From a virus, in IMG/VR virus record IMGVR_UViG_3300019132_000061, positions 1-39,168 of that record: a DNA stretch of 39,168 bases, one strand, 5' to 3'. Positions 7,953 through 15,874 of the stretch are shown piece after piece. A program made the position numbers and the translations under genes. Each line of letters begins with the position of its first letter. Within the stretch, counting starts at the first letter, position 1. The notes under the pieces were generated by a model. It searched no databases. It saw nothing but the letters and a program-made list of their open reading frames with translations, and had not been told where the DNA came from.

Positions 7953-8737
7953 AACAATGCCTCCATTTCCGTTGAAAAGTCCCCGGTCCGGCTAATACGA
8001 TGGCTGCCGCTTCGAACGTGCAGCCTGCCGCTAAACTGTTCGCTTTCCAGGTCGATGACCGAGGCGGTCGTGATTCGGTACTGCAGCTGGGATTTAAGGT
8101 TATACCCTTTAGTGCTCCCGTCCTCGAAATACTCAGGGGATTCAATCAACCCGGTTCTCTTGGTCAGATTGAAGACACTATCCCCGCCTCTGCGAAGGCT
8201 GCGAACATAAAGCTTACCTTTGTTGATGTAAACGGACGTGCCACAGTCCTTTGCCACCTTGGATATGATCTCGGTTACCGGCCCTTTGGCCGTATATCCG
8301 TCCTGGTACCGGTAATCCTGGTTGAGGTGCATCTGAGCCACCGGCAGGCCGATGTACCGGGCCATTTCCTTAATGATGTGGCTGGCAAGCGTATTCTTGG
8401 CGTAGGCTATCTCCTTCACAACCCGTTTGGAAAGGTCTTCTGAGTCAAGTACGTTTATGACCGTAATTTTGTCCACGCCGTCCCGCTGCGTCTTTACGCT
8501 GGAGATATAGCCGTGAAGCACGACCCCCGAATCATCCCGGTAGCCGGCGTTCATCATCAGCACTTTGCCGCGCTTTATATTGTTCAGGGTATCGCTCGAA
8601 AGGTTCCATATCTTGATTTCTGCCTCATTTGGCAGCGTGTCGTTATCGAACGGGATGGTCGCCTCGATGTTGAAGTCGTCCATGGAAAATTTCATATTTT
8701 CGGTCATGACTTCGGCCACCCGACCAAAATTATTCAT
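7949..8737 (-). CDS. tail hub protein (gpD/XkdQ-like)
   Basis: A 262-residue protein. The early strand block (IEATIPFDNDTLPNEAEIKIWNLS is split here as IEATIPFDNDTL and EAEIKIWNLS) and LHGYISSVKTQRDG match the gp27/gpD-type hub found before the spike in simple contractile tails. The middle (HIIKEMARYIGLPV, TAKGPVTEIISKVAKDC) is the LysM/hub helical part. ATG at 8737 has AAGGTGAGG directly upstream; the TTG at 8752 is less likely. It is predicted to form the trimeric hub that joins tube and spike. Confidence 0.82.
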   Translation of the reverse strand: MNNFGRVAEVMTENMKFSMDDFNIEATIPFDNDTLPNEAEIKIWNLSSDTLNNIKRGKVLMMNAGYRDDSGVVLHGYISSVKTQRDGVDKITVINVLDSEDLSKRVVKEIAYAKNTLASHIIKEMARYIGLPVAQMHLNQDYRYQDGYTAKGPVTEIISKVAKDCGTSVYINKGKLYVRSLRRGGDSVFNLTKRTGLIESPEYFEDGSTKGYNLKSQLQYRITTASVIDLESEQFSGRLHVRSGSHRISRTGDFSTEMEALL

Positions 8738-9050
8738 CGTCCTCACCTTCAATCACATATAAAAAGACGCTTGTTCCAAGCGTCTCCCAGGTCACAGCAG
8801 TGCTTATTTCGGATTCGTCATAAGGCACGATAGGCAGCTTTGGGAACCGGTTATCCATGACGTCATAAAACAGAGGCATGCCGTATACCAGCTTTTCCCC
8901 GACCGCCAGCACGTCGCCATCTCGCTCAAGATCCACTGTAAAAAAATCATATTCAGCGTTGTAATGGACCTCAAACGTGAAAACTTCGTCCGCAATCGAA
9001 ATATCAAAGCGATACGGAATTTGCTCTTTTTCAATGTCGATGTACTCCAT
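8730..9050 (-). CDS. baseplate plug family protein (DUF6983/Pam3 gp18-like)
   Basis: A 106-residue protein with the baseplate plug pattern: MEYIDIEKEQIPYRFDI, then FEVHYNAEYDFFTVDLERDG, then GMPLFYDV and a C-terminal TLGTSVFLYV. Its family is known from the compact baseplate of cyanophage Pam3, where a plug lies next to the hub. It sits between the Dit-like and hub genes, as expected. An intrinsic terminator (8761-8785) lies within its last codons, which is unusual. Confidence 0.8.
   Translation of the reverse strand: MEYIDIEKEQIPYRFDISIADEVFTFEVHYNAEYDFFTVDLERDGDVLAVGEKLVYGMPLFYDVMDNRFPKLPIVPYDESEISTAVTWETLGTSVFLYVIEGEDDE
8761..8785 (-). terminator. intrinsic terminator inside the 3' end of the plug gene
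   Basis: On the minus strand a perfect 9-bp stem AGACGCTTG/CAAGCGTCT with a 3-base loop is followed by TTTTATATG. It overlaps the end of the plug coding sequence and would reduce transcription of hub, spike and the remaining baseplate genes. Confidence 0.8.
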
Positions 9051-9058
9051 AATTCACC

Positions 9059-9595
9059 TCATTGCGCCCACGGGCTTCCCGGCTTGAATTTCACCCTTTT
9101 CACTTGCTCTTTTGTGGCTGCCTTGGACGCCTTTTTATTCTTTGTTTTCGATTTGGAACTGCTCTTGCTTTTCTTTTTGTTCTTGGTCTGTTTGGTACCG
9201 GAATTGACGATTTTCACCGTTTGCGCCTTGATCGGCACCGGCAAATCATTCACGTATGATGTTGTCGCAATACGAATTTCCTTAATGGACAGGGAGAAAT
9301 CAAAGCCGGTCGCATTCCGATAACTCCGGGTCGGAGCAAACCCGGTAATGAGGCCCGAGAAGGTCGTCCGGCCAACGTACCGAACAAGAGTCCCTTTCTC
9401 GCTGGCTTCCTTCAAAAAGGCCTCAATCTTGGCCGAGTTTTCCACTACGGATCCGGCCAGGGAAAGTACCCGAGGTTTACGCTGCACGTGATCCGTTACG
9501 TCGATATCCTTCTCCACCGGTTGCTCCGTGACATCTACTGAAAAATCATACGATTCATCTTCCACCATGAGGTAATGCCCATTGATCGTTGCCAT
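9059..9595 (-). CDS. Dit-like tail/baseplate protein with Lys/Ser-rich C-terminus
   Basis: A 178-residue protein. Residues 1-115 match the Dit-like phage tail domain: MATINGHYLMVEDESYDF, DHVQRKPRVLSLAGSVVE, GTLVRYVGRTTFSGLITGF. It would form the ring joining tube to hub. Residues about 130-167 are a low-complexity, strongly basic Lys/Ser tail (KKKSKSSSKSKTKNKKASK), then a short end. The tail may contact DNA or anchor in the tube; its role is unknown. Its ATG overlaps the tape measure stop (TAATG). Confidence 0.8.
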   Translation of the reverse strand: MATINGHYLMVEDESYDFSVDVTEQPVEKDIDVTDHVQRKPRVLSLAGSVVENSAKIEAFLKEASEKGTLVRYVGRTTFSGLITGFAPTRSYRNATGFDFSLSIKEIRIATTSYVNDLPVPIKAQTVKIVNSGTKQTKNKKKSKSSSKSKTKNKKASKAATKEQVKRVKFKPGSPWAQ

Positions 9596-11802
9596 TAGTC
9601 CGCAGCCACCTCCAAGCCGTTTCGACGGGCCACACTCTCAAATAAAGCGTTGATCTCAGCCAGCAGAACTGACTTTTCGGATGGTGCCAGCGAGGATCCG
9701 TTAAGATTGATATTTAGGCTGATTTCTTGTCTGGATGTTGTACCGCCTGAACTGCTTGCACGCGCCGGGGCCAAAGGTGCCGACCCGCCGCCAGAGGAAT
9801 ATGCTTTGTTCTCTTCGGCCGTCAAGACTCGCTCGCCTTCGTGCAGCTCTGCGATGTATCCGTCAAATGGAACATTTGCAAGGCCGTTTGCGTGGCTGCC
9901 ATCCACCGGGATTTCTGGGATTTCTGGAATGTTAATGGCGAATTCTTTTCCACCCAACCAGTCCGGCAACTTGATCGATAAGGCACTGTTGATTTTTCGA
10001 ATCATGCTATTGATCAGGCCAGTGATAAAGTTAACGCCGTTAGCGAAGTTATTTTTGACATTCGTCCACATATTCGTAAGCCCTGTGGATATCCCTTCCC
10101 ATGTGCTGGTTGCCGTGTTTTTGATTTTGTCCCAAACCCCGGTAACAAACGAAGCGATATTGTTCGCAATTGTTGAAATGGTGTTCCAAATCGTATTCCA
10201 TGTATTGGTGAAGAAAGCAACTATCGCATTGAATACGGCCCTTGTCATTTCGCCAAAGGCGTTCCAATTTGCCACCACGGTATTGACGATACTCATGACG
10301 ACAGAGGTAATGGCGTTCCAGGCAGCAGTTCCCCAGGTGACGAAAAACTCCACTATGGAATTGAAGAGACCAACAACCCAGGTTTTAAAGGCGTTCCATA
10401 CGTTGGTCAACCAGGTACTAACTGCACCCCAATTTTTGAAGATCAGGATAACGCCAGCTACTGCAGCAGCCACACCAAGTGCAATTGCGACAAATGGCAA
10501 CCATGGTGCAACCGCAGCCCATCCGGCCGTAGCCATAGCCCACATGGTTGGAACAAGTTTAATGCCCATTACCAAAGCGAAGGCACCTAATGCAGGGCCG
10601 ATAACATCAATATTGTCTGCAAGGAATTTTGCAGTGTCACCAGCAATACTGAATCCCGCAGCTAAAGAGTCCATAACAGCGCCGCCAACCTCTGTTATTT
10701 TAGGTCCGGCTTGCTCTAACCATTGGGAAAACTCAACAAGGTATGGCAATAACTTATCACCCAAAGGCTGCAGAATCCCTGTCTCCATCTGCCGTCCGAT
10801 TCGGGCGAATGCTTCTCCAGGGGAATTCATCTTGATTGCATTCAACTCGCCCATTTTATCGATCGTCATATCGAACTCGTTGCGAGCTGAACCCATTGCT
10901 AGAATGACATCCGATTGCAAGTCCTCGAATTGGGTTCCGAACAATCCAAGCGCTACCGTGTTCTGATCCACGGGGTCGGCAATATCTCCAATCATCGAAA
11001 TGATTTGATCAAATGCCGCCTTCGCTTCCGGCCCGCCTTCCGCAAACGTCCGCATCATTTTTTCAGCGTTGAGCCCCAGCATTTCGTAGGCCTCTATTGC
11101 TCCGGTGTCGCCGGCATCCTTGGACCGGATGGTGAATTCCTTCACGGCATCATTGATTTTGTCTAGGTTGAAGGCCCCTTCCTTGGCACCCGCCGCCATG
11201 ACATCGAACATCGATTCTGCGTCGAAGCCAAGTTCCTTATAATGGACCGAGTACTCATCTAGGGAATCGAGTAATTCCCCAGAATAGTCCAAGCCCTTTT
11301 GCGAGCCTTGAGCAATCAGTGAAAAGGCTTGTTCGGTGGTGATGCCGAAGTTTTTCATCATGGTATCAACCGATCGTACCGATTCAGACACCTCATATCC
11401 AAAGGCTTCCCGCAAAAGAAGAGCATCCTGGGTCATTTCCTTGAGTGCTTCGCCTTGCGTTTGCGTGATTTTGGCTGTTTCGGCTATGGCGCTCCCAAGG
11501 TCCTGCCAGTTCTCCCCAAAGTTATCGTTGTACAGGTCCGTAGCAATGGCCTTCGTTTCTTCCATCTGTTCGGCCGTCATACCAGTTGCCATTTGGACGG
11601 TCTTCATCGAGTCGTTAAATTCGTTGGCCGCATTCACCGCAGCCACACCGATTCCAACAACCGCAGCCGTTACCGCACCGGCAGCCACCCCGACAGCGGC
11701 CCAATTCGTCTCCATCTCCTGCACTTGCTTGTCGGCCTTCCTCAAAGCTCCATCAGCTACCTTGAAGCCAACCGCAAACATGAGGTTACTTATAACAGCC
11801 AC
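9595..11802 (-). CDS. tail tape measure protein
   Basis: A 735-residue tape measure protein. The N-terminal TMP core (about 40-340) has GMTAEQMEETKAIATDLY and the ADPVDQNTVALGLFG region typical of phage TP901-type minor tail proteins. A hydrophobic stretch (about 395-470) is followed by Trp-rich helical repeats (WNAITSVVM, WNAFGEMTR, WNTIWNTIS), and the end is a Gly/Ser linker plus helix. By the usual rule of about 1.5 angstrom per residue the tail would be near 110 nm. The start is GTG with AAGGGGGGTG upstream. A terminator at 11826-11849 precedes the gene. Confidence 0.93.
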   Translation of the reverse strand: MAVISNLMFAVGFKVADGALRKADKQVQEMETNWAAVGVAAGAVTAAVVGIGVAAVNAANEFNDSMKTVQMATGMTAEQMEETKAIATDLYNDNFGENWQDLGSAIAETAKITQTQGEALKEMTQDALLLREAFGYEVSESVRSVDTMMKNFGITTEQAFSLIAQGSQKGLDYSGELLDSLDEYSVHYKELGFDAESMFDVMAAGAKEGAFNLDKINDAVKEFTIRSKDAGDTGAIEAYEMLGLNAEKMMRTFAEGGPEAKAAFDQIISMIGDIADPVDQNTVALGLFGTQFEDLQSDVILAMGSARNEFDMTIDKMGELNAIKMNSPGEAFARIGRQMETGILQPLGDKLLPYLVEFSQWLEQAGPKITEVGGAVMDSLAAGFSIAGDTAKFLADNIDVIGPALGAFALVMGIKLVPTMWAMATAGWAAVAPWLPFVAIALGVAAAVAGVILIFKNWGAVSTWLTNVWNAFKTWVVGLFNSIVEFFVTWGTAAWNAITSVVMSIVNTVVANWNAFGEMTRAVFNAIVAFFTNTWNTIWNTISTIANNIASFVTGVWDKIKNTATSTWEGISTGLTNMWTNVKNNFANGVNFITGLINSMIRKINSALSIKLPDWLGGKEFAINIPEIPEIPVDGSHANGLANVPFDGYIAELHEGERVLTAEENKAYSSGGGSAPLAPARASSSGGTTSRQEISLNINLNGSSLAPSEKSVLLAEINALFESVARRNGLEVAAD

Positions 11803-11825
11803 CCGCTACACCCCCCTTCCAAACC

Positions 11826-11849
11826 AAAAAAGAGCGCCCGGGGGCGCTC
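11826..11849 (-). terminator. intra-operon terminator between tail chaperones and tape measure
   Basis: On the minus strand the stem GAGCGCC-CCCG-GGCGCTC (11832-11849) is followed by TTTTTT. It starts at the stop codon of the gpT-like frame and lies about 24 bases before the tape measure start, so it should lower tape measure and baseplate output relative to sheath and tube. Confidence 0.85.
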
Positions 11850-12126
11850 ACTTCTTTTGCTGGTCTTTTTGCTGTTGTTTGATGTGGATGTCTAGGGCCG
11901 CATTCGCTTCCATGATGTCGTCAAAATCCATCCGGTCTAAATCGCTGTAGGTGATGTTCATATCCGACAGCAGCAGCCGCCACATGGGCCAGCGTTCCCT
12001 AGCCCTCCGCTCCGCCTCCGCCTTGCTGATCGTCACTGTCCTCACCGTCCTGATCTTGCCCGGATACGAACGCATACGCGGCGTTGATGACCTCGGAATA
12101 TTCTTTGTAGGTTGGAAAATCGTCAA
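11848..12126 (-). CDS. gpT-like tail assembly chaperone frame (frameshift extension)
   Basis: An open frame of 92 codons overlapping the last 128 bases of the gpG-like gene. The coding part is the end: ERRARERWPMWRLLLSDMN then DLDRMDFDDIMEANAAL and a Gln/Lys tail, a typical gpT pattern (Trp-rich helix plus acidic helix). In most tailed phages it is made as a fusion by programmed frameshift from gpG. Here it lies in the +1 (equivalently -2) frame relative to gpG, not -1. I see no convincing independent start: the ATG at WPMW has only a distant AGGG. Confidence 0.65.
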   Translation of the reverse strand: MTIFQPTKNIPRSSTPRMRSYPGKIRTVRTVTISKAEAERRARERWPMWRLLLSDMNITYSDLDRMDFDDIMEANAALDIHIKQQQKDQQKK

Positions 12127-12310
12127 TTTTCAGTTTCGGAGACACGATAACGTGCTTGAGCATTTCATCAGCCAACCGTTCCTCCATGACAACACCGAAT
12201 TTATTTTTGCTGGCATCGTTGATTTTGGATACGGCCCGGACGCCTGGAAATTGGAATACGTACTCCGTACCGGATTTGGATGTATAGGTTTTCTGTCTGA
12301 AATTTGTCAT
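11999..12310 (-). CDS. tail assembly chaperone (gpG/XkdN-like)
   Basis: A 103-residue protein between the tail tube and the tape measure genes, the fixed position of tail assembly chaperones. It starts MTNFRQKTYTSKSGTEYVFQ, has a helical core (LADEMLKHVIVSPKLKIDDF) and an acidic, Gly/Gln-rich end (DGEDSDDQQGGGGAEG). The chaperone coats the tape measure protein during tail assembly. Its stop codon lies in a G-rich stretch inside the gpT-like frame, consistent with recoding. Confidence 0.8.
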   Translation of the reverse strand: MTNFRQKTYTSKSGTEYVFQFPGVRAVSKINDASKNKFGVVMEERLADEMLKHVIVSPKLKIDDFPTYKEYSEVINAAYAFVSGQDQDGEDSDDQQGGGGAEG

Positions 12311-12343
12311 TTGGATTACCCCTTTTCTTTAATTCGGATTGAT

Positions 12344-12739
12344 TTAGCTAATATCTGCGTCAAGACATTGAACTTCGTATTCTCGATCCCCAGCCTCGGT
12401 ACCGTAGGACCGTGCTGCCGGCTTCTTGATATAAGCCTCCGTCACCGTGATGGTCTCCTTCGGTTCGCCATTATAGATAACGGATACCGGAACCAGCTCC
12501 CCAGACACGGCAAGTTTGTCTAGCATTGATACCTGCGGGCTTGTTGCAAGGAGCGTGATGGACAACGTTGCCAATGGGTTATTGATTTTGGCCCTCACTA
12601 CATCCCCTTGCGCTCCAACCTTCGTCTCATATCCGTCTTCGTCCTTTTCAAATTCGGCCATGTCTTCGCCAAATCCGGTAAGGTACACGCCGTTAACCAT
12701 GACCGTTAAATCTTTCGGATCGTATGTTTTTACTGCCAC
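12344..12739 (-). CDS. tail tube protein (DUF3277 family)
   Basis: A 131-residue protein with the DUF3277 pattern: MAVKTYDPKDLTVMVNGVYL, GFGEDMAEFEKDEDGYETKVG, GDVVRAKINNPLATLSITLL. The GDVVR...NNP...ITL element is common to contractile tail tube proteins. It follows the sheath gene directly, and is expected to be the most abundant tail protein with it. Confidence 0.88.
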   Translation of the reverse strand: MAVKTYDPKDLTVMVNGVYLTGFGEDMAEFEKDEDGYETKVGAQGDVVRAKINNPLATLSITLLATSPQVSMLDKLAVSGELVPVSVIYNGEPKETITVTEAYIKKPAARSYGTEAGDREYEVQCLDADIS

Positions 12740-12753
12740 TTCGTTTCCCCTCC

Positions 12754-13758
12754 TTAATAGGTCACTACGCCGCGAATGGTGGTTTCGTGGATCGCTCCAG
12801 CCAACTCAAATGCAAACGTACCGCCGTTATAGACCCGGCTCGCCCGCTCAAGTGGCGTTGTTTGCTCCCTCGTCTTGAACGTGGTGCTGTACAATCCAAC
12901 GCCGTCCGCTCCCCGGGCAATAATGCCTTGATTCAAGCAGCGCTGCAGCACGGTGCGCACAACGCCCTCGATTTGAGCAATGCCGGTGTTGTCATACCCA
13001 ATCTTCCGGTCCCTAGCGTTGTTGAACAGCTTCTGCACCTCATATTCCAGTGTGTGAATGACAAAGTGCTTGGAATGGATGACATCGATATACTCACCGG
13101 AGACGGTTTTGCCTTCCGATGTGACCGGGTCGCCCGCTTTGGTTACGTAGGTGAGGGCGCCAAGGTCATGAATCTCCCGCAGCTCGGCTGCCGTAATGTC
13201 CAAAGGTTGAATCCCTTTCAGGCGCTGGCCCTTCCAAGTGATGCTTCCAACCGGCTTCGATCCCGCTTCCCCGACCAATGCCGCCTCTGGGTAATTGTCG
13301 ATATTGGTGTGATAGAACACGAAGGTATTTTTGTATTCCTTGGCTTTAATCGCGGTCATATCATCCTTGCTGCTTGTGCTGACCGCAAATTGCCGGGCAT
13401 CCGCCGCCTCAATGGCATCGGCGATGGCCGTGATGTCCTCCAACGTGCTGCGTGTGCATACCGCAAAGTACCAATCTTTATCGAAGATCGTTGGCAGGAA
13501 ATCATCCCATGTGCCGGCCGTCGCCCGCAGCATCACCGCAACCTCTGGCGGTCGGTTGTCTTGGTCGAGAATTGCTTTAGCCGCCTTGTAGACCTCCGAA
13601 CCTGTAGTGAATTCGGCTGCCACTTCGGATAGTTCCGTGTAGGTTTTGTACGGCTTTGCCGTTGCAGACGTGCCGATGATCAACGGTTTACCGAAACCGA
13701 CTACCGGCGTTGGCTTCTGAATGTCAATAATGACGTTTACGTCTTTAATTGCTGACAA
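12754..13758 (-). CDS. tail sheath protein (DUF3383 family)
   Basis: A 334-residue DUF3383 protein. The start MSAIKDVNVIIDIQKPTP, the middle block (DWYFAVCTRSTLEDITAIAD) and the C-terminal domain (GVVRTVLQRCLNQGIIARG, YSTTFKTREQTTPLERASR) match the family, which acts as contractile sheath in compact myoviruses. Sheath plus gpJ show this is a myovirus. TTG start with AAGGAG nine bases upstream. It overlaps the preceding gene by 14 bases. Confidence 0.88.
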   Translation of the reverse strand: MSAIKDVNVIIDIQKPTPVVGFGKPLIIGTSATAKPYKTYTELSEVAAEFTTGSEVYKAAKAILDQDNRPPEVAVMLRATAGTWDDFLPTIFDKDWYFAVCTRSTLEDITAIADAIEAADARQFAVSTSSKDDMTAIKAKEYKNTFVFYHTNIDNYPEAALVGEAGSKPVGSITWKGQRLKGIQPLDITAAELREIHDLGALTYVTKAGDPVTSEGKTVSGEYIDVIHSKHFVIHTLEYEVQKLFNNARDRKIGYDNTGIAQIEGVVRTVLQRCLNQGIIARGADGVGLYSTTFKTREQTTPLERASRVYNGGTFAFELAGAIHETTIRGVVTY

Positions 13759-14242
13759 TGGTACCAGCTCCTTCTATATTTACTTTTTCAATCGGATACA
13801 GCTTGCTTCGCGAAACTTCCGGCATTCGGAACACCACTTCGAACCCATGCCGGCGCTCCCATTCGGCCTCAACAGCAATATCCCGGTTCTCCACGCGGCC
13901 GATTTCATGAACGATGATCCAAAAGGCATCCTTCAAGATGTCGTGACCGTCCGTTTTGAACCATTCCCGCGCCCGCAGCGCGTTGTTCATGCTGGTCGGG
14001 GGATCGTCGGCATAAGACAGAAAAGAGACGGTAAATTCCACCGTCTCAATCTGTTCAATATGATCCCCGCTGTGGATCTCGACCGGGAAGCCGCGAACGC
14101 GCTCAAAACTGGGTTCGAAATGATACGTCAAGAATGCCGTTTGCGGAATGCTGCCGCCGCCGTTCATGTGAATAACCTGCAGGCCGGTATACTCGGATAA
14201 ACTTTGCACCAGCAGCTTTCGAATGTCATTATACGGGATCAT
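13745..14242 (-). CDS. phage neck/tail terminator protein (LIC_12616/gp12-like)
   Basis: A 165-residue protein. MIPYNDIRKLLVQSLSEYTG and GSIPQTAFLTYHFEPSFE fit the neck terminator family found directly before DUF3383 sheaths; it would cap the tail tube. I chose ATG at 14242 (GAGGG eight bases upstream) over the frame start at 14308. Confidence 0.72.
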   Translation of the reverse strand: MIPYNDIRKLLVQSLSEYTGLQVIHMNGGGSIPQTAFLTYHFEPSFERVRGFPVEIHSGDHIEQIETVEFTVSFLSYADDPPTSMNNALRAREWFKTDGHDILKDAFWIIVHEIGRVENRDIAVEAEWERRHGFEVVFRMPEVSRSKLYPIEKVNIEGAGTIVSN

Positions 14243-14576
14243 TGACAACCCTCTTTTTGGCAATGTATTTGTTCGTATCCCGGTAGTCCCGGTCTTCCGG
14301 CATATCAATGGTGTATTGAACGCCTTGATATTCGATCAGGTCCCCAGGCTCGTGCTGATGCGCCGTAAAGAGCGCTCGGTCGTCAGCCGTGTAATTGCCA
14401 CCTTCGGCCAACTGCAACTCCGCCGAAACTGGCTGGAAATGCCCCTTTAGCGCAACCCGGACAGGCTCGGCGGGGATCGGATCGCCGTATTCGTCATACC
14501 CTTGACCATCGCCCGGCCGCACCAGGAAATAGGGCTTTTCGTATTTCTTGATGATTGAGTTAAAACGGAACATCAC
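14229..14576 (-). CDS. head-tail adaptor / head closure protein
   Basis: A 115-residue beta-rich protein: LVRPGDGQGYDEYGDPIPAE, then VRVALKGHFQPVSAELQ, then LIEYQGVQYTIDMPEDRDY. The order connector, this gene, HK97-gp10-like and neck terminator, and the GDLIEYQGVQYTI strand pattern, fit a head-closure protein of the gp16/DUF3599 kind that seals the portal and binds the tail. Overlaps of 1 and 14 bases with neighbours show a tight operon. Confidence 0.68.
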   Translation of the reverse strand: MMFRFNSIIKKYEKPYFLVRPGDGQGYDEYGDPIPAEPVRVALKGHFQPVSAELQLAEGGNYTADDRALFTAHQHEPGDLIEYQGVQYTIDMPEDRDYRDTNKYIAKKRVVNDPV

Positions 14577-15061
14577 TACCGCCGTCCTCCCCTCTTCGGT
14601 ACAATGACCGCTGTGATCGATTCCCGAAGCTGCTCTTCATCCCGCAGGATCTTCTTATTCCCCTTCCGCTTGGCGTAGATCGGAGATAAAGGCGGAGTGC
14701 GGAGCTTGTCGAAGTTTTTGAGCACTCGCTCCTTTCCGACATCGCCAATTTTTCGCAGCAAGTCATCGGCATCGAGGTTTCCAGTCACCAGCTCGACTAC
14801 ACCCTCTTTGACCACGCGGGCGATCGGAGTTTGTGCCTTTTTCTTCCCGGAGCCTATGAAGGACCGGGCCGGAATGCCGGCCTTGATCGATCCGTATTCA
14901 TGGATGCCGGCGATCATCGCCAGTTCTTCGTCACCTTGAGCCCCGATATGAACCTCACGCGTGACCAAGTCCTGCAGCGATTCGATGATCCCCGGCAGAT
15001 ACGTTTCCTCTGTCACCTCAATGTTTGCCCGGCGGTAGCTCCGGCGCCTCTTCTTCGGCAT
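14576..15061 (-). CDS. HK97-gp10/virion morphogenesis-like tail completion protein
   Basis: A 161-residue basic protein. The AMIAGIHEYGSIKAGIPARSFI block, with the I-H-E-Y/F-G and P-x-R-x-F elements, is the hallmark of HK97-gp10/gpS-like tail completion proteins. The end (LSPIYAKRKGNKKILRDEEQLRESI is split as LSPIYAKRKGNKK and LRDEEQLRESI) also matches. It helps to finish the tail so it can join the head. Confidence 0.82.
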   Translation of the reverse strand: MPKKRRRSYRRANIEVTEETYLPGIIESLQDLVTREVHIGAQGDEELAMIAGIHEYGSIKAGIPARSFIGSGKKKAQTPIARVVKEGVVELVTGNLDADDLLRKIGDVGKERVLKNFDKLRTPPLSPIYAKRKGNKKILRDEEQLRESITAVIVPKRGGRR

Positions 15062-15072
15062 CCTAAATCACC

Positions 15073-15624
15073 TCACAACTGAATCAGCGCTTTGACGACA
15101 TCCGGCAGCCCCTTGCTCTCGTCATAGGTCACGGAAATATCTCCGACCCGCTCCGACTTCACGCCCGGGGAGCGCAGCAGTATTTGAGCGAACATGATGC
15201 AGGCCAGCTCAATATTTTCCGGCAGTGTGGCCGGCGGTGCGCCTTCCTCGTCGCTTGGCAGGATATACCCGGCCAAATACTCCACCTCGACCAAACGCGC
15301 CCCACAGGGCCAGCCACAGCGCCGAAACAGCATGCCATTTTCGGGTTCGATGACAAAGGAATCGGGATCCTGTTGTTTTCCCTCGACTCGGAGCATGAAA
15401 ACCTCATGAACGGGATAATTTCGGAGTCGGAGGAATTGGGTTCCAGAGCCGTCCAGCGTTTGCCGATATGGCTTGTATGCGTAACTCCGATTTGTTTCCC
15501 GTTCAATGGCTGCCGATGCTGCTTTCAAGACCGTTATGATTTCAAGGTCCTGGGATGTGTCATCTTCCGGAATGCCAAGAAATCGTTTAGCTTTTTTCAG
15601 ACTTGCCAGCATTTTTATCACCAT
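15073..15624 (-). CDS. head-tail connector protein (gp6-like)
   Basis: A 183-residue protein. LASLKKAKRFLGIPEDDTSQ, a helix ending AIERETNRSY and LDGSGTQFLRLRNYPVHEV are typical of HK97 gp6-like connectors, which form the ring under the portal. Two in-frame starts are possible: ATG 15624 (GAAGGG six bases upstream) and ATG 15612. It overlaps the preceding small gene by 38 bases. Confidence 0.85.
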   Translation of the reverse strand: MVIKMLASLKKAKRFLGIPEDDTSQDLEIITVLKAASAAIERETNRSYAYKPYRQTLDGSGTQFLRLRNYPVHEVFMLRVEGKQQDPDSFVIEPENGMLFRRCGWPCGARLVEVEYLAGYILPSDEEGAPPATLPENIELACIMFAQILLRSPGVKSERVGDISVTYDESKGLPDVVKALIQL

Positions 15625-15820
15625 CTGCGCCCTTCTCGGCCGCTTTCTTGGCTTCCTCGATTTCGCCTTTGCTTGCTTCCTTACCGATCACATCCGCGGC
15701 CTTCAAGACGGCTGCCCGGTCCTCGTCAGCTTCATAAATGGAGCCCTTCGTGATGACTTCGTTCGTTTCCTTGTCTACGAAATCATTCGTGACATGGTAA
15801 TGCTTTGTTTTCTCAGTCAT
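15587..15820 (-). CDS. small acidic/basic head-region protein
   Basis: A 77-residue protein. The first half (HYHVTNDFVDKETNEVITKG) is beta-like, the second half is a charged Lys/Glu/Ala helix (EIEEAKKAAEKGADGDK). It lies between the capsid and connector genes; short proteins here may be head-decoration or fibre-like proteins, but I do not recognise a family. The ribosome binding site is weak (AAGTGAG); GTG at 15829 is an alternative start. Confidence 0.6.
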   Translation of the reverse strand: MTEKTKHYHVTNDFVDKETNEVITKGSIYEADEDRAAVLKAADVIGKEASKGEIEEAKKAAEKGADGDKNAGKSEKS

Positions 15821-15848
15821 GATAATCACTCACTTTCTAAATAAGATA

Positions 15849-15870
15849 AAGCCCGGGCAAAGCCGGGCTT
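15849..15870 (-). terminator. intra-operon terminator after the capsid gene
   Basis: AAGCCCGG (15849-15856) and CCGGGCTT (15863-15870) form a perfect 8-bp stem with a 6-base loop; on the minus strand TTTATCTTATTT follows. It is upstream (on + coordinates, left) of the capsid stop at 15875, so it would lower transcription of the connector and tail genes relative to capsid. Confidence 0.7.
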
Positions 15871-15874
15871 AGGG

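Noticed and set aside
9650-10966. 438-codon plus-strand open frame opposite the tape measure gene
   Set aside because: It is the complement of a strongly supported gene, has no ribosome binding site and no recognisable domain; long open antisense frames are expected opposite GC-rich genes.
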